Shown: positions 53,787-64,000 of the stretch, piece by piece
Layout: each line of letters begins with the position of its first letter
Position numbering within the stretch: the stretch's first letter is position 1
NCBI RefSeq assembly: GCF_028640845.1
Contig: NC_080541.1
Span: 142,680,464-142,744,463 of the forward strand
DNA length: 64,000 bases
Direction: 5' to 3'
DNA from: Ahaetulla prasina
Lineage: Eukaryota > Chordata > Lepidosauria > Squamata > Colubridae
Position numbers and translations under genes: made by a program
Notes under the pieces: model-generated
The model's input: the letters and a program-made list of their open reading frames with translations, nothing else
Told to the model about the DNA's origin: nothing
Database searches by the model: none

Positions 53787-55804
53787 CATGCAGAGCCCTC
53801 TCTGTGAGCACGCACACCGTCATCAGCTGCTCTTCTGGTTTCCAGTGCATGCATGAGCGCTGGCCACTTGATCTTTGCGCATGCTGGAGCCCAGGCAAAG
53901 ACCATCTGAGGTGCAGTATGCACACCAGCCAGCTGGTCTTGAGTATCCGAGGTTGCGTACACGCGTGTTTGGGCACTCGGTTTGGGCACTCAGTTTGGGC
54001 ACTTGGTCAGTGGTGGATTGCTACCAGTTCTCCCTGGTTCGGGAGAGACGGTAGTGGAGATGTTGATGTGACAGCAAACCGGTTTGCTCCGAATGTCATC
54101 TGGGCCCTCCTGCCCGCTCCTGCGCTATACCTACCTTTATTCCTTTCTTTTTAACCCACCTGAAAGGCGCGGCAGAGCGGATTGCAATGCCTCAGCTGTT
54201 CTGAAATTCAATGCGCTTGCAGAAAGCGCGGGTTTGGTGTGTGTGTGAGCGATCGAGCACATGCGGCATGTCAGCAGCGTAAGCGTGTGCGTGAAGCGAA
54301 CCGGTGGTAACACCGGTTGGAACCCACCACTGCATTCGGTGCCAGAAAGGTTCGCTATCACTGGTCTAGCCCCTTGGTCTTGAACAACTACTGCTTTAAT
54401 TTGACTTTCAGTTTGCATCTAGAAAAAGTTCTAGATTGAATTCACACATCTTATGAAACCATAATGTAGTTTCCTGTGCAGCTCTTACCATAATGGTTTA
54501 TAAATATGATCCATGCCTTAACATTATTATTCCCTATCAAATAAATATGATAAAATAAATCATTTTTATTATAAGATCCAATCCAAGCCTTGTGTCATGG
54601 CAATATTTAGAGATATAATTAATCAGAATATTGACAATGTATAGCACTGGCTCTTTTCCAGCTATTCAGCAAACATGGGATGAGCTATCAACCCAGCAAA
54701 AATTAGTATTATAAAAAAACTAAACTCACAATGGATTACTTATCCATAGCAGTGGCACAATTTATAAAATGCTAGTAGTTTCTAACAATAATAATTATAA
54801 GAATGGATGTATGGGAATATCTGAGCAATATTACCTCCCAGAAACATCTGCTCTAAAGGACTGTAATCTTCCTACAGAGCATTACTGAATACCATAAACA
54901 TTCTATTCATTAAGAAAATATTTTAAAAGCGCAAAATGCCATATTTATAATATTAATGGTACATGTCTGAAATGGTAGGAAGTATGATTGGGTTTCGAAT
55001 AGAAAAAAAATAGCTTGCTTCATTGAGTAGGCATACAGTATCATTCTCCCCAGATGTGAGTGAAAAGAAATTATTTCTATCCATCCACATGTTCCCCCCC
55101 AAAAATGATTGGAAGACAGATTTTAAAAGCACTTTTATCAATTGGGATGAATGAATAAGAGAGGAATTGAATCATTAGAGAGACAATGAAAACTGCTTTT
55201 ATTTTTTAAGCAGTAATTTAAATAATACTGAATTCTCTAATAAGGCTTTTGAAAGACATAGCATATGAAGGCAAATGAACAGACTTTTAATGGAAAATAC
55301 AGAATTACTCCTTAGTTTTAAAATAAAATAACAAATTAGATGTTATTAAAAAGTACAGATATAGGGGTGATATTGTGCTCTATTATTATAGGGGTTCAAA
55401 TTACTTTCCAGGTTTAATACTGTACTGAATAGAAGTTGATTTTCTATTAAATCACTCTGAATAAAGCATTATTTAGATAACTTCAGAATAGCTTTGGGGA
55501 GATGACTCCAAAATTAAACAATATATTGTACATAAACTTTATTATAAATTAATTAGATATAATTCACATATGCTATAGTAAGAATGAAAAAAATCAGATA
55601 TGAACTTTTTTCTATTTTCCCCAAGTTCTTCTAATGATAATAGAGCCTAACTTTGAACTCTCATAATTTCTTACCACTAGCTATGCCAATCTGAGTGGAT
55701 GGGCACTTAAAATCTACAAAAGTCTGAAGACCACCAGATTCCTTCTCCTACTACTGTCCTTAGGGACTAACAAACATACACTATAAACCATAATAAAATT
55801 GTTA
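53779..55804. repeat. Direct repeat, downstream copy (2.03 kb)
   Basis: Second copy of 50630-52649. It begins at the LINE 5' junction and ends at AAATTGTTA, after which the sequence (GTGTTTAATG) is new. It holds the right part of the outer MITE (53779-54363) and the inner MITE (54008-54332). No gene. Confidence 0.95.
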
Positions 55805-55835
55805 GTGTTTAATGTTACAAGTTTAATGTTACAAG

Positions 55836-56196
55836 GGGGATGCGGTGGCTCAGGAGATAGGACGTTGAGCTTCTTGATTGAAAGGTCGGCAGCTCGGTGG
55901 TTCGAATCCCTAGTGCTGCCATGTAACGGGGTGAGCTCCCGTTACTTGTCCCAGCTTCTGCCAATCTAGCAGTTTCGAAAGCACGTAAAAATGCAAGTAG
56001 AAAAAATAGGGACCACCTCTGGTGGGAAGGTAACAGCATTCCGCGCACCTTTGGCATTGAGTCATGCCAGCGACATGACCATGGAGATGTCTTTGGACAG
56101 TGCTGGCTCTTCGCCTTTGAAATGGAGATGAGTACCACCCCCTAGAGTTGGCAACGACTAGCACGTATGTGCGAGGGGAACCTTTACCTTTACCTT
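55836..56196 (+). mobile_element. Sauria SINE, complete, with target duplication
   Basis: It has a tRNA-like head with GCGGTGGCTCAGGAGATAGG (A box) and the B box GGTTCGAATCC (55899-55909), the body AACGGGGTGAGCTCCCGTTA and AATAGGGACCACCTCTGGTG, the 3' domain GGCAACGACTAGCACGTATG, and a CCTTTACCTTTACCTT tail. The flanks AATGTTACAAG (55825-55835, 56197-56207) are identical, with an additional tandem copy of the site on the left. Sauria SINEs are squamate-specific and mobilised by Bov-B. Confidence 0.95.
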
Positions 56197-56207
56197 AATG
56201 TTACAAG

Positions 56208-56890
56208 GGTCTTTATTTTTCTACGTGTGTCTCCCTGCCCTCTCCTATGAAGATAACACCAAGTATCTGATGAAAAAGAATAGTCCTTATGATCTTGTGC
56301 TGAATGTCTTAGTTTTTTTTTAATATACATTGTTTTTGTTAACTGATTAATCTGGCTGTTCCACTGGAAAAAGTTTTTGGTGGTGCTGAATGACAAGCAC
56401 CATCAGCCCCACTCCGGTAGCTTCAAACAGGATATTTATTAAGTTAATCTTGTGCTAGCAATTCAATATCCAACTTCAGGAGACATAACTTTGGAACTAA
56501 TCAGACTAGGAACCTCTGTCTATTGTTGGAAATCAGATTCTTTTGAACTCTGTGAACTCTACAAACCGGAGGTCTAATTCATATGTTCACCAGAGATGAC
56601 AAAATCACCCCTATCTTCAGCAATTAATGCAGATAACACTTGGGTCACATATCAGTACTGCTGGGAGAAAGAAAGAGAACAAAAGAAGGAAGCAGGCTAC
56701 AAAACAATGGCTTACACCAGATTTGATACAGGACAGTCACGATATCTGCACTCATCAAACCAGAGTTAAGGGAGCTCAGAACATGGAGGCAGTTTGTATC
56801 TCTCTATTAAGAAAAACAAACAGTAGGGGTTCAACTTGCTAAACTAAACAGTTCGTTATCTATTGTGAAATCTTAACCAGCATAGTTCCA
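56208..56890. other. 5' intron of BCAR3, no gene seen
   Basis: Unique sequence upstream (with respect to the gene) of the 40-bp exon. No exon was recognised. Confidence 0.5.
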
Positions 56891-57065
56891 GAAGTGGGTT
56901 TCAGCAGGTTCTGACCAGTTCTGGAGAATCGGTAGCGGAAATTTTGAGTAGTTCTGAGAACCGATAAATACCAGCTCTGACTGGCCCTGCCCCCATCTAT
57001 TCCCTGCCTCCGGAGTCCCAGCTGATCAGGAGGAAATGGGGATTTTGCAGTAACCTTCCCCTGCC
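56891..57065. mobile_element. Partial hAT-like MITE (left half)
   Basis: AGAAGTGGGTTTCAGCAGG, ATTTTGAGTAGTTCTGAGAA and CCAGCTGATCAGGAGGAAA match the element at 2874. The right end is missing. Confidence 0.65.
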
Positions 57066-58084
57066 ACTGGTTGGGTCTTTCCCAATCAAGCTTTTTCCAG
57101 TTGCAAGCAGTGGACAATGAACCTGGGAAAATGTGTTTCATACACTTCTAGAAGGCAAAACAAACCTCACAATCTCCAAACCTGCGTTGGACATCAGAAG
57201 GCAAAAGGGGGCATTTTTGTCATAAATGCCACCATTGCATGTGTTGTCATAATTTTTGATGAAGGCTTCATTTGCTGTGGACACCTACATCAACACCAAT
57301 CAGAACAATATAATAACTTTCAATAACTTAACAATAATTTTCATTGACACATGTATTTTTATGAACTTGGGAACAAGTCATCTGAGGAAAAAAAAAATTC
57401 ACAAAGCTCATAGTGCGAGTTCTCCACCCTTGTTGAGCTGATGGGTACATTCAAAATTTTAAAATCAGGTTCTCTCAGACAATGGCTATAGCAAGGGTGC
57501 TAAAGTGGTGGTCCTTGGGCCGGATGTGTTACATGCAGGCCATGCCCGCCCCATCTCCACAAAGGGGAAAAACGTCATGAAACGTCACATTATGGCAACA
57601 TGACACGGTGAGATTTTAACATCCGTGGGCTATAGGTTTGCTGATACCCACAATCACTATCAGCATGATTAGTCAGAAAACATCAATTACTATCTTCTCC
57701 GCTTCACACAAGATATTCTCTGCTTTATCGTTTTTCTGAGCAAATGGACACCCTTCCAAACAAAGCACCGGACTGTAACTCCATAATTCTAAATTTCTAA
57801 GAGAATTCATAAAGCTTATTTGTGGCTCAGCTGCATTCTTGAAAATAAAGAAGCTGGCTGCTTATTTTGTAGCACGCAGGCTTTCTGCTGAAAATCAAAA
57901 GAATTTGTTTTAAAATTCAAAAAGAGTGGGCAGGGAGTCTGGGTGGTATCAAAAGAAGGGCCTGTAGCACATTAGGAACCCTGGTTGTAGTTAAAATACT
58001 GTCTAACACTATTTTTTGTTTCTTTTGATAAAGAGAGATTCTAAAGAGTTCCATAAATAATAAAGCTTTTGCAATTTCACACTC

Positions 58085-58086
<2 letters not shown>
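57066..58086. other. 5' intron of BCAR3, no gene seen
   Basis: A decayed hAT-like MITE (GGCCGGATGTGTTACATGC region, related to 18777) may lie at 57495-57640. Otherwise unique. Confidence 0.4.

Positions 58087-58132
<46 letters not shown>
58087..58132. repeat. (TG)n microsatellite
   Basis: About 22 uninterrupted TG units. The Cys/Val reading frames across it are artefacts. Confidence 0.97.
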
Positions 58133-58135
<3 letters not shown>

Positions 58136-58868
58136 CCTTCATCCACCCCTTATCCCCTTTTTCCTTTGCAAGATGTCTGGTTACAGGTTCTTTTCTGCAG
58201 ATGAAAACACTATATCTTTTAAGATTAGCAATTGCCCTTCTCTCAATTATTTTGCACATACATATGCAGGCCAACCCAGAAAGCCAACAAAGCGAACTGC
58301 AAATGTTGCTCTTTTCATCAGTTCTAATTAACATTTATGAGGCCGCCAGCAATAAACCTACAGGATTATAACTCTGCTCAAACACAGCTGCACAGGAGTC
58401 CTCTTACATCAATTGTAGCTGAAAGCTTGTCTCACCACCTTAATCAGCTGCTTTTCATCTGGTGTTATAAAGTTCCTAGTTTGAAGATGTTTGCCTTCCT
58501 GGAGAACCCCCAAGTCATTCCTCTTTTTCTCATCTCTAGCGCTGTTTGCTTACAGGCTCTTTCCTGTAACCGCCAAAGGATAACTTCCACTGATACATGA
58601 TGAAAATCAACTAACCCAGCAGTGTCACAAGTGCTGACTCTGCATGACTGTTTGGCTTCCCAGTGATCAGATAAGCCCAATTCTCATGTCAACAAAGGGC
58701 CATTTGATGTAGCTCATTAGCATTGGAAAGAAAAAGTGGTTTCATCCTTCAGAAGATAAGAGAACTAGGGTAACAAAAAGCAACTTCCCATCTAAAAGAA
58801 ATGTTAACTTCTGGACATATCTGGTTCCTACCCATAAGCACTAAAATAGAAACATGTACACATTAGGT
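58133..58868. other. 5' intron of BCAR3, unique sequence
   Basis: No repeat ends, no exon; base composition is more even than in the surroundings. Confidence 0.45.
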
Positions 58869-59214
58869 CAGGGGTCAGCAACCTTAAACACTCAAAGAGT
58901 CACAAAGGTTCTAACCGGAAGCCCCCCCCCCCCCCGTTCAATTCTGGAGCCGACCAGAAGTCCGCTTCTCCCACCATAGAGTCTCCTCCTAGCGCGGCAT
59001 CCTTTTTCCTCTACCTGTCCTAACTGAAACCCCTATCAATTGTGGAGCTGACCAGAAAACCTGCCCCTCTTGCCATAGAGTCACTTCCTGGTGCGCCATG
59101 CTTTTCCTCCCCATAACTGGAAGCTCCTCTCAAAATTGTGGCTGTGACAGGGAGCCACAGCAGAGGGATGAAAGAGCCACTTGCGGCTCCAGAGCCACAG
59201 ATTGCTGAACCCTG
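58869..59214. mobile_element. hAT-like MITE, about 346 bp
   Basis: The ends CAGGGGTCAGCAACC and GATTGCTGAACCCTG are imperfect inverted repeats. The flanks CATTAGGT and CACTACGG match poorly. GAGCCAC occurs several times near the right end. A run of 13 C lies at 58923. Confidence 0.7.
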
Positions 59215-59824
59215 CACTACGGGTAAAATAAGCCAGTTGTAAATGTGTTATCTTTAGCATAATAATATTCTGAAACACCTATTTATAAGTGGCATTTTAC
59301 CATCAAATAACTGAACTTTATTTGTAGAAATTTATGGAGGGTTTCTATTGTTAATCCACCCAATATTTTCCCATCATGCAGTCTATCTTTTTTTTTTTAT
59401 GCCAGAAAAAAAATCCATTCTAGTGGAACGATGGAGTAGCACTACAGTGACTTTTAACTAAATTTATCTGGGCTACTAAAGCTAGGCTGTAAAAATGCAG
59501 ACAATCACTATATGGCAGATCATTGGATAAGCTCTGAAAGTACTCTGAGATTCACACATACAATATTACTTTTAATAAAGGCCATTGGTAGAAGAAACAA
59601 CAATGTGGTTATCATTCTCCACTCTGTTCTTGACATTCATTGGTAAAACTTTAAGATCTTGGATCAGCATGGAGTCCCTGATTATCAGAATCCAGATGAG
59701 GTGGGGGGAGGGGAGACACAACATCAGAATTGATGATCACCATATGCCCAACCAATTGCTTTACAGTGTTACTGAAATCTGGGAAGAAACTTTAAGATTG
59801 GCCATTCAAGGGCTACAAAGGAAA
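59215..59824. other. 5' intron of BCAR3, no gene seen
   Basis: Unique sequence; no exon or element recognised. Confidence 0.45.
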
Positions 59825-59832
59825 CCCTACAC

Positions 59833-60712
59833 CAGTGATGGCTAACATTTTTGCCATCGTGTGCCAGGAAGGGGGGCAAGGGGGGTTGCGTGCACGCGTG
59901 CCCACACCCATATTCTATGCTCCCCACACCTGCGTATGCGGTCCCACCGGAAGTTGGCAAATGGGCCGTTTCTGGCCTCCGGAGGGCCTCCGGGGGATGG
60001 GGAAGATCATTTTCACCTTCCCCAGACTCCTAAAAAGGCTCTGGAGCCAGGTGAGAGAGAAAAACGGGCCTTTCCCACTCCCCCCCCAAGGCCCTCCAGA
60101 GGCAGGAAACAGCCTGTTTTCCTACTTCTGGTAGGCCCAAAAGACCCTAAAATCAGGTGCTGACCTCGCGTGCCCACTTGTTGTGTCTGCGCCCCCCAAG
60201 CCGGCCCTGCTGCCAGAAAGTGACTTGGAAAGTGAGGGGGAAGGGCTGTCAGGACTTACCTCAGGAGCCAGAAACAGGCCAGGTGGAAGAAATAATGAGG
60301 CCTCCATCCCCTGACTCTTCCCCCCCCAGGCCACGCCTGCAGACCCAGCTGACAGCAATCAGATTTGGTTGAATCCTAGGTTTCGTAGGCAGGAGAGGAG
60401 GGAACAAGAGAAGCAAGGGTGGGGCAGGCCTAGGAAGTGCTGAGTCATGGAGCCACACCCCACAGGATATAAAAGGCAGCAAGAGCTGGTGCTCTTTGCA
60501 ACAGGCAAATCCACTGATTGACTAGAGTTGAAGTTTGTGACTTACCAGCATCATGGAAGATAACGAGGGCTCTTGGCAGTTGCTGGCTCTTTTGCCGCCA
60601 GAGCTGATAGTGCCGGCTAATTAAGCCATCATTCAGACAGAGGCGGAGGAGGACAGAACACCACTGATATGGCTACGCAGGTAGCACGCGTGCCACAGGT
60701 TTGCCTTCAGGA
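59833..60712. mobile_element. hAT-like MITE carrying a nested solo LTR
   Basis: The left end CAGTGATGGCTAAC is of the type at 50600; the right end is mutated (GTTTGCCTTCAGGA). The flanks CCCTACAC (59825-59832, 60713-60720) are identical. Without the LTR and its duplication the element is about 393 bp. It is GC-rich compared with its surroundings. Confidence 0.82.
60179..60660 (+). mobile_element. Solo LTR, 482 bp, exact 5-bp target duplication
   Basis: It begins TGTTGTGTCTGC and ends GGACAGAACA, the same end types as the solo LTR at 48427. The flanks CCACT (60174-60178, 60661-60665) are identical. A TATA box (GGATATAAAAGGCAGCAAG) lies near 60466. It has no internal coding region. The two LTRs differ strongly in the middle, so they belong to related but distinct subfamilies. 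Confidence 0.9.
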
Positions 60713-60839
60713 CCCTACACCATTGTGACCGCAAATCAGCTGCTAACAGAACCTACTGAAGAACACTGGACCATGAAGCCTCTACCGGCTTTGAAGACAG
60801 GAGTCACCAAAAACTAATAGATAGCCATTCCAGACAACT

Positions 60840-60921
60840 GGATGGTCATTTGTCTGGAATGATATAGGATTTCCTGCTTGAGCACAGGGTTGAACTAGAA
60901 GACCTCCAAGGTCCCTTCCAT
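60840..60921 (+). mobile_element. CR1-type LINE 3'-end remnant
   Basis: GATGGTCATTTGTCTGGAAT, GGGTTGAACTAGAAGACCTC and CAAGGTCCCTTCCA form the classical CR1 3' end. The ATTCTATG tail is missing. A partial repeat (GGTCCAAGGTCCCTG) follows at 60928. Confidence 0.8.
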
Positions 60922-61771
60922 AGAAAAGGGTCCAAGGTCCCTGTTAATAGAAAACCATGAATGGCATCACAGAATAACACCCACCATTACTACAAGGATA
61001 GACTTACAGTGCCCCCATTGTACTAAACTCTATGCTTCCAGACTGGCAGGGCAGAGTCACCTCTATATCCACAGTGAATGGATAGAATAGAATGGCTATT
61101 TTATATAGAATGTGTATGTTGAGAAGACTTGGGCCGCACCCAAAGTGCGGGATATATAATATCATTGGGATATGCAATCAGGGCTTCAAATAGTGGCATG
61201 CTATGGCAAGATTACAAAATAAGATCCAAGCCTTTGCCTGAATAGCTTTGGCTATTGGGTGGTTTCAGCATTCTAATCAATCAATCAATCAATCAATCAA
61301 TTAACAATCAATCACTTCTACCTTCTACTAGGGAAAAGAGTTATCATTAGGGTTAGCTACATTATTAGCTGCTTATGCTGTGTTTTTTTTAATGCAGTGT
61401 TAAACCTGAACATTCAGCCCTGTATTTGAAATATTAATTGGTCCAATAAAGCAACATCTTAGCACTTTCAAAATGGATGTAGTGCAGTTGACCAATTTAA
61501 TGTGGAATTCTGGGAATGGTCCTTCAACTGGAGAAGACTAGAAATAGGATAAGGAAGAGCATTGAATGAGGAACCTACTGCACACTTATTTGGATGCATT
61601 ACTCAGTTCAGTGGAATTTATTGTTAAGTATGTGCACATAAATAATTCTACATTTGGCTTAACTTGGCTAACTATTTTAGGGAAGAGAATGATTACATCA
61701 GTACAGCAATATATTAAGGTCACAATTTAATCAAGGTTGATTTCAAAAAGTTTCAAATGTTCAGCTCTACA
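60922..61771. other. 5' intron of BCAR3, no gene seen
   Basis: Contains an (AATC)n microsatellite at 61275-61315. Otherwise unique. Confidence 0.5.
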
Positions 61772-62089
61772 CAGGTAGTCCTCAACTTACAAGCAGTTGA
61801 TTAGGGACTGTTTGAAGTTCCTCTCCGTGGTCCCACATGACTGCATTTTTGGCACTTGGCAAGCAGCCCACCTTTATGGCTGTTTGCGGCATCCCAAAGT
61901 CACATGACCACGATTTACATTTTTTGCCAGAAACCAGTGTTTACTGACAGCTATAAAAAGGTCCAATTAAAAAAAATTCCAATAATTTTTTTTTAAAGGT
62001 CATAAAAGTGGGTCTGGTCACATGATGATCCACCTTACAATAGTCATTACTTACAACTGAAATGATGGTCATAAGTAGAGCACTACCTG
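61772..62089. mobile_element. GGTAGTCCTC-family MITE, copy 3
   Basis: Starts CAGGTAGTCCTCAACTTAC and ends CATAAGTAGAGCACTACCTG, an inverted end with a few mismatches. The interior shares CACATGACCACGATTTAC-like and GTCATAAGT phrases with copies 1 and 2. No 8-bp duplication; flanks ACA/CAG. Confidence 0.82.
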
Positions 62090-62819
62090 CAGTTAAAATG
62101 TTTTGCATAACTAAATATTTTAAAATGATGTTAATAAGACAAATCCATGCTTTAAGTCTTTACTTATTAAACCTATTGTAGCTTCCACTTTATTATAATA
62201 ATCTCGGCACTACTGTAGCCCAATCATTCGCATTTGATATTTAATAGCCTTCCCAATGCAGCTAATTTTTTTTAAGGGTAAAAGCCATCTCCCATAGATG
62301 TCGTTGTGATTCCTCCTCACCTCACTCTTAACTGCCTGGAACGTCACCGATGGACTCCAATGAATTAGCAAACCTCCTTTGAATAAGATTTAAATACACG
62401 TATCTCATTTCCTTACAATGCACTTCTGACATTTACACATTTGCAGGTTCATTTCTTTAAATCTATCAATCCCATTTGAAAAGTACAGATATTTTACCTA
62501 GGCTCAGAGCCATCTCTGCGCATCAGCCATCAATGTTGGTGCTTTGAGTTTTACATTACATACTTATAGATAAAGCAGGTGTGAGAGGTTTCCAGTTTAA
62601 GATCACTGCATTCATATTTGAAAACTTAAATACATCACGATACAGGTCTGGACATAATGTCAAATCAGTTTTCCTGGAATATTGTTGTCCATGTGAGCAC
62701 AAGGGCACATGGAAAGTCAAATCCACTTATGTCTGTTTCAAGAATAGAGGAACCAAAGATTTATTAGAACAACTAGGTTACTTATTTAGTTGCTGTTTTT
62801 TAAATGGTTAAGACTGAGA
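62090..62819. other. 5' intron of BCAR3, no gene seen
   Basis: Unique AT-rich sequence; no exon recognised. Confidence 0.45.
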
Positions 62820-63254
62820 ACAAGAGCCGGAACACTATGGGCAGCTGTGGGCTGCTACGGATTCGCCTGGATTTGCGAGACGTTATGGCCAGTTTAGAGA
62901 ACCTCCAAATCCCACCCCTGGCTGGCCCCTCCCACCCCGCCCCTCCACGTGGCCTCCACGTGGCCCATTTTGGATGCAAGGTAAGTGCATGGCCTGCTTG
63001 GAGGCTCAGGGAGGGGGAAAAACAGGCCTCCCAGAAGTTCTGGAAGGCCGGAAATGGCCCCTGGAGCCTGGGGGTGGGAGACAGTTTTCGCCCTCCCAGA
63101 TGCTTGAGGAAAGCCTCCGGAGCCTGGGGAAGGTGAAAATGCCTCCCCCCCACACCATGGTGCAAGAGGCCAACTACGCCACGTCCACCATAGCCACGCC
63201 CACTCAGCAGCCGGGCAGAGAACCCATTGCTGAAATTTTTGAAGCCCACCCCTG
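62820..63254. mobile_element. hAT-like MITE, right end preserved
   Basis: The right end TTTTTGAAGCCCACCCCTG is of the CAGGGGTGGG... type, and the interior is GC-rich with TGGCCACGCCCA-like phrases as in other MITEs of the window. The left boundary is not clear. Open frames on both strands reflect only high GC. Confidence 0.6.
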
Positions 63255-64000
63255 ACGATGGGGATAGAAAGTGCCATGATGCTATGCAGATTTTACACGA
63301 ACAAAACCTTCAATTCCCCAGAAAAAAACATTTCCATCTTTCTCTTGCTATTCTTCATTTCAAGCAAAAAAGGTGGAGGCCATCAAAAGTCAGAATAAGA
63401 ACTGTTCTTCCAGAGAAGTCATGTGGTGGCTCCTGTCTCCTGCCTGGTTTTTCTGACCTGAATCTTATTATGTAGAATCTTCCTCAAGTTGAACTCGTCT
63501 CCTGGTAACTGCTTGGATAACTCCTTGTCCGTTTTGTCTGCAAAAATATGGCAGTGGTTGCTGCTATTTTCCTCCAGGATGTTTTTCCAGCTTTACACTT
63601 TAGCCTGTAGCTTGGAGATTTCCTAATCAGCTCCCAATCAAATCTGTCCCTGCTTAACTTGTCTGAAAATCAACCTTTGAGCAAACTACAATGGTTAGCA
63701 AATATCTTCTCAAACCATCAACATCAGAGTGCTAGTTCCTCTTTGCACATTGAGACTACCTGGAAAAGAACCTTTGCAGTGTGTCTATATGCAGATACAA
63801 TGCTCAACAGTTGTAATTGATTCACAGAAGAAGAAAAAATTCAGCTCAAAACTGGATTTGTCATGCATGAAGAACTAATCATCAAACCATTAGTGAAGTC
63901 GAACTGAATTTGAGTTTTCATGGCATTTCTGGAACTTTTGCGGCATTTCCCAAATTGTTAAGGGAAACACATTAGAATTCAATCCAAAAGTAAACCCAAA
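63255..64000. other. 5' intron of BCAR3 or flank, no gene seen
   Basis: Unique sequence to the end of the window. No upstream BCAR3 exon was recognised. Confidence 0.45.

Noticed and set aside
55836..55910. Possible tRNA gene (A and B boxes)
   Set aside because: The boxes belong to the head of a Sauria SINE; the clover-leaf is not intact and a SINE body and tail follow.
50403..64000. N-terminal coding exon of BCAR3
   Set aside because: Searched for the MGTLPHSK-like and PRKKKGPPP-like blocks on the minus strand; no match found, so it is taken to lie outside the window.

Overview
The window is vertebrate nuclear DNA, almost certainly from a squamate reptile and most likely a snake. The evidence is a Sauria-type SINE with an (ACCTTT)n tail, LINE 3' ends carrying (AATAG)n, long GATA arrays, and dense hAT-type MITEs. 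There are no bacterial or viral genes and no operons.

One host gene is present, in part, on the minus strand: BCAR3 (an NSP-family adaptor that binds p130Cas and carries an SH2 domain). Five consecutive coding exons can be read, in transcript order: 50402-50363 (40 bp), 15058-14930 (129 bp), 10223-9781 (443 bp), 8050-7950 (101 bp) and 4578-3968 (611 bp). All have AG/GT borders, and the split codons agree in phase across every junction. They encode a pre-SH2 segment, the whole SH2 domain, the linker, and the beginning of the C-terminal Cdc25-like/Cas-binding domain. The N-terminal coding exon and the C-terminal exons are not in the window.

Everything else is intron or 5' flank filled with transposable elements. 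(1) LINE family 'A' (CR1/L2 group): copies at 1432, 20975, 23625, 26784 and 35361. The copy at 20975 has an uninterrupted 585-codon reading frame with an intact YADD. (2) LINE family 'B', a second CR1/L2-group family with (AATAG)n tails: minus strand at 24181-26035 and 52650-53786. (3) tRNA-derived SINEs of at least three kinds. (4) At least ten hAT-like MITEs, many with exact 8-bp target duplications, plus two other inverted-repeat families. (5) Two solo LTRs of one retrotransposon type, one of them nested in a MITE. (6) Microsatellites, including three GATA/TATC arrays.

The most unusual structure is at 50630-55804. A 5'-truncated LINE B copy is flanked by two nearly identical direct repeats of about 2.02 kb. 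The architecture is that of a target-site duplication, but about a hundred times larger than usual; a tandem duplication or an assembly duplication must be excluded. I found no evidence for an undescribed gene system. The interest lies in transposon structure: nesting, reiterated tails, conserved 3' hairpins and palindromes.
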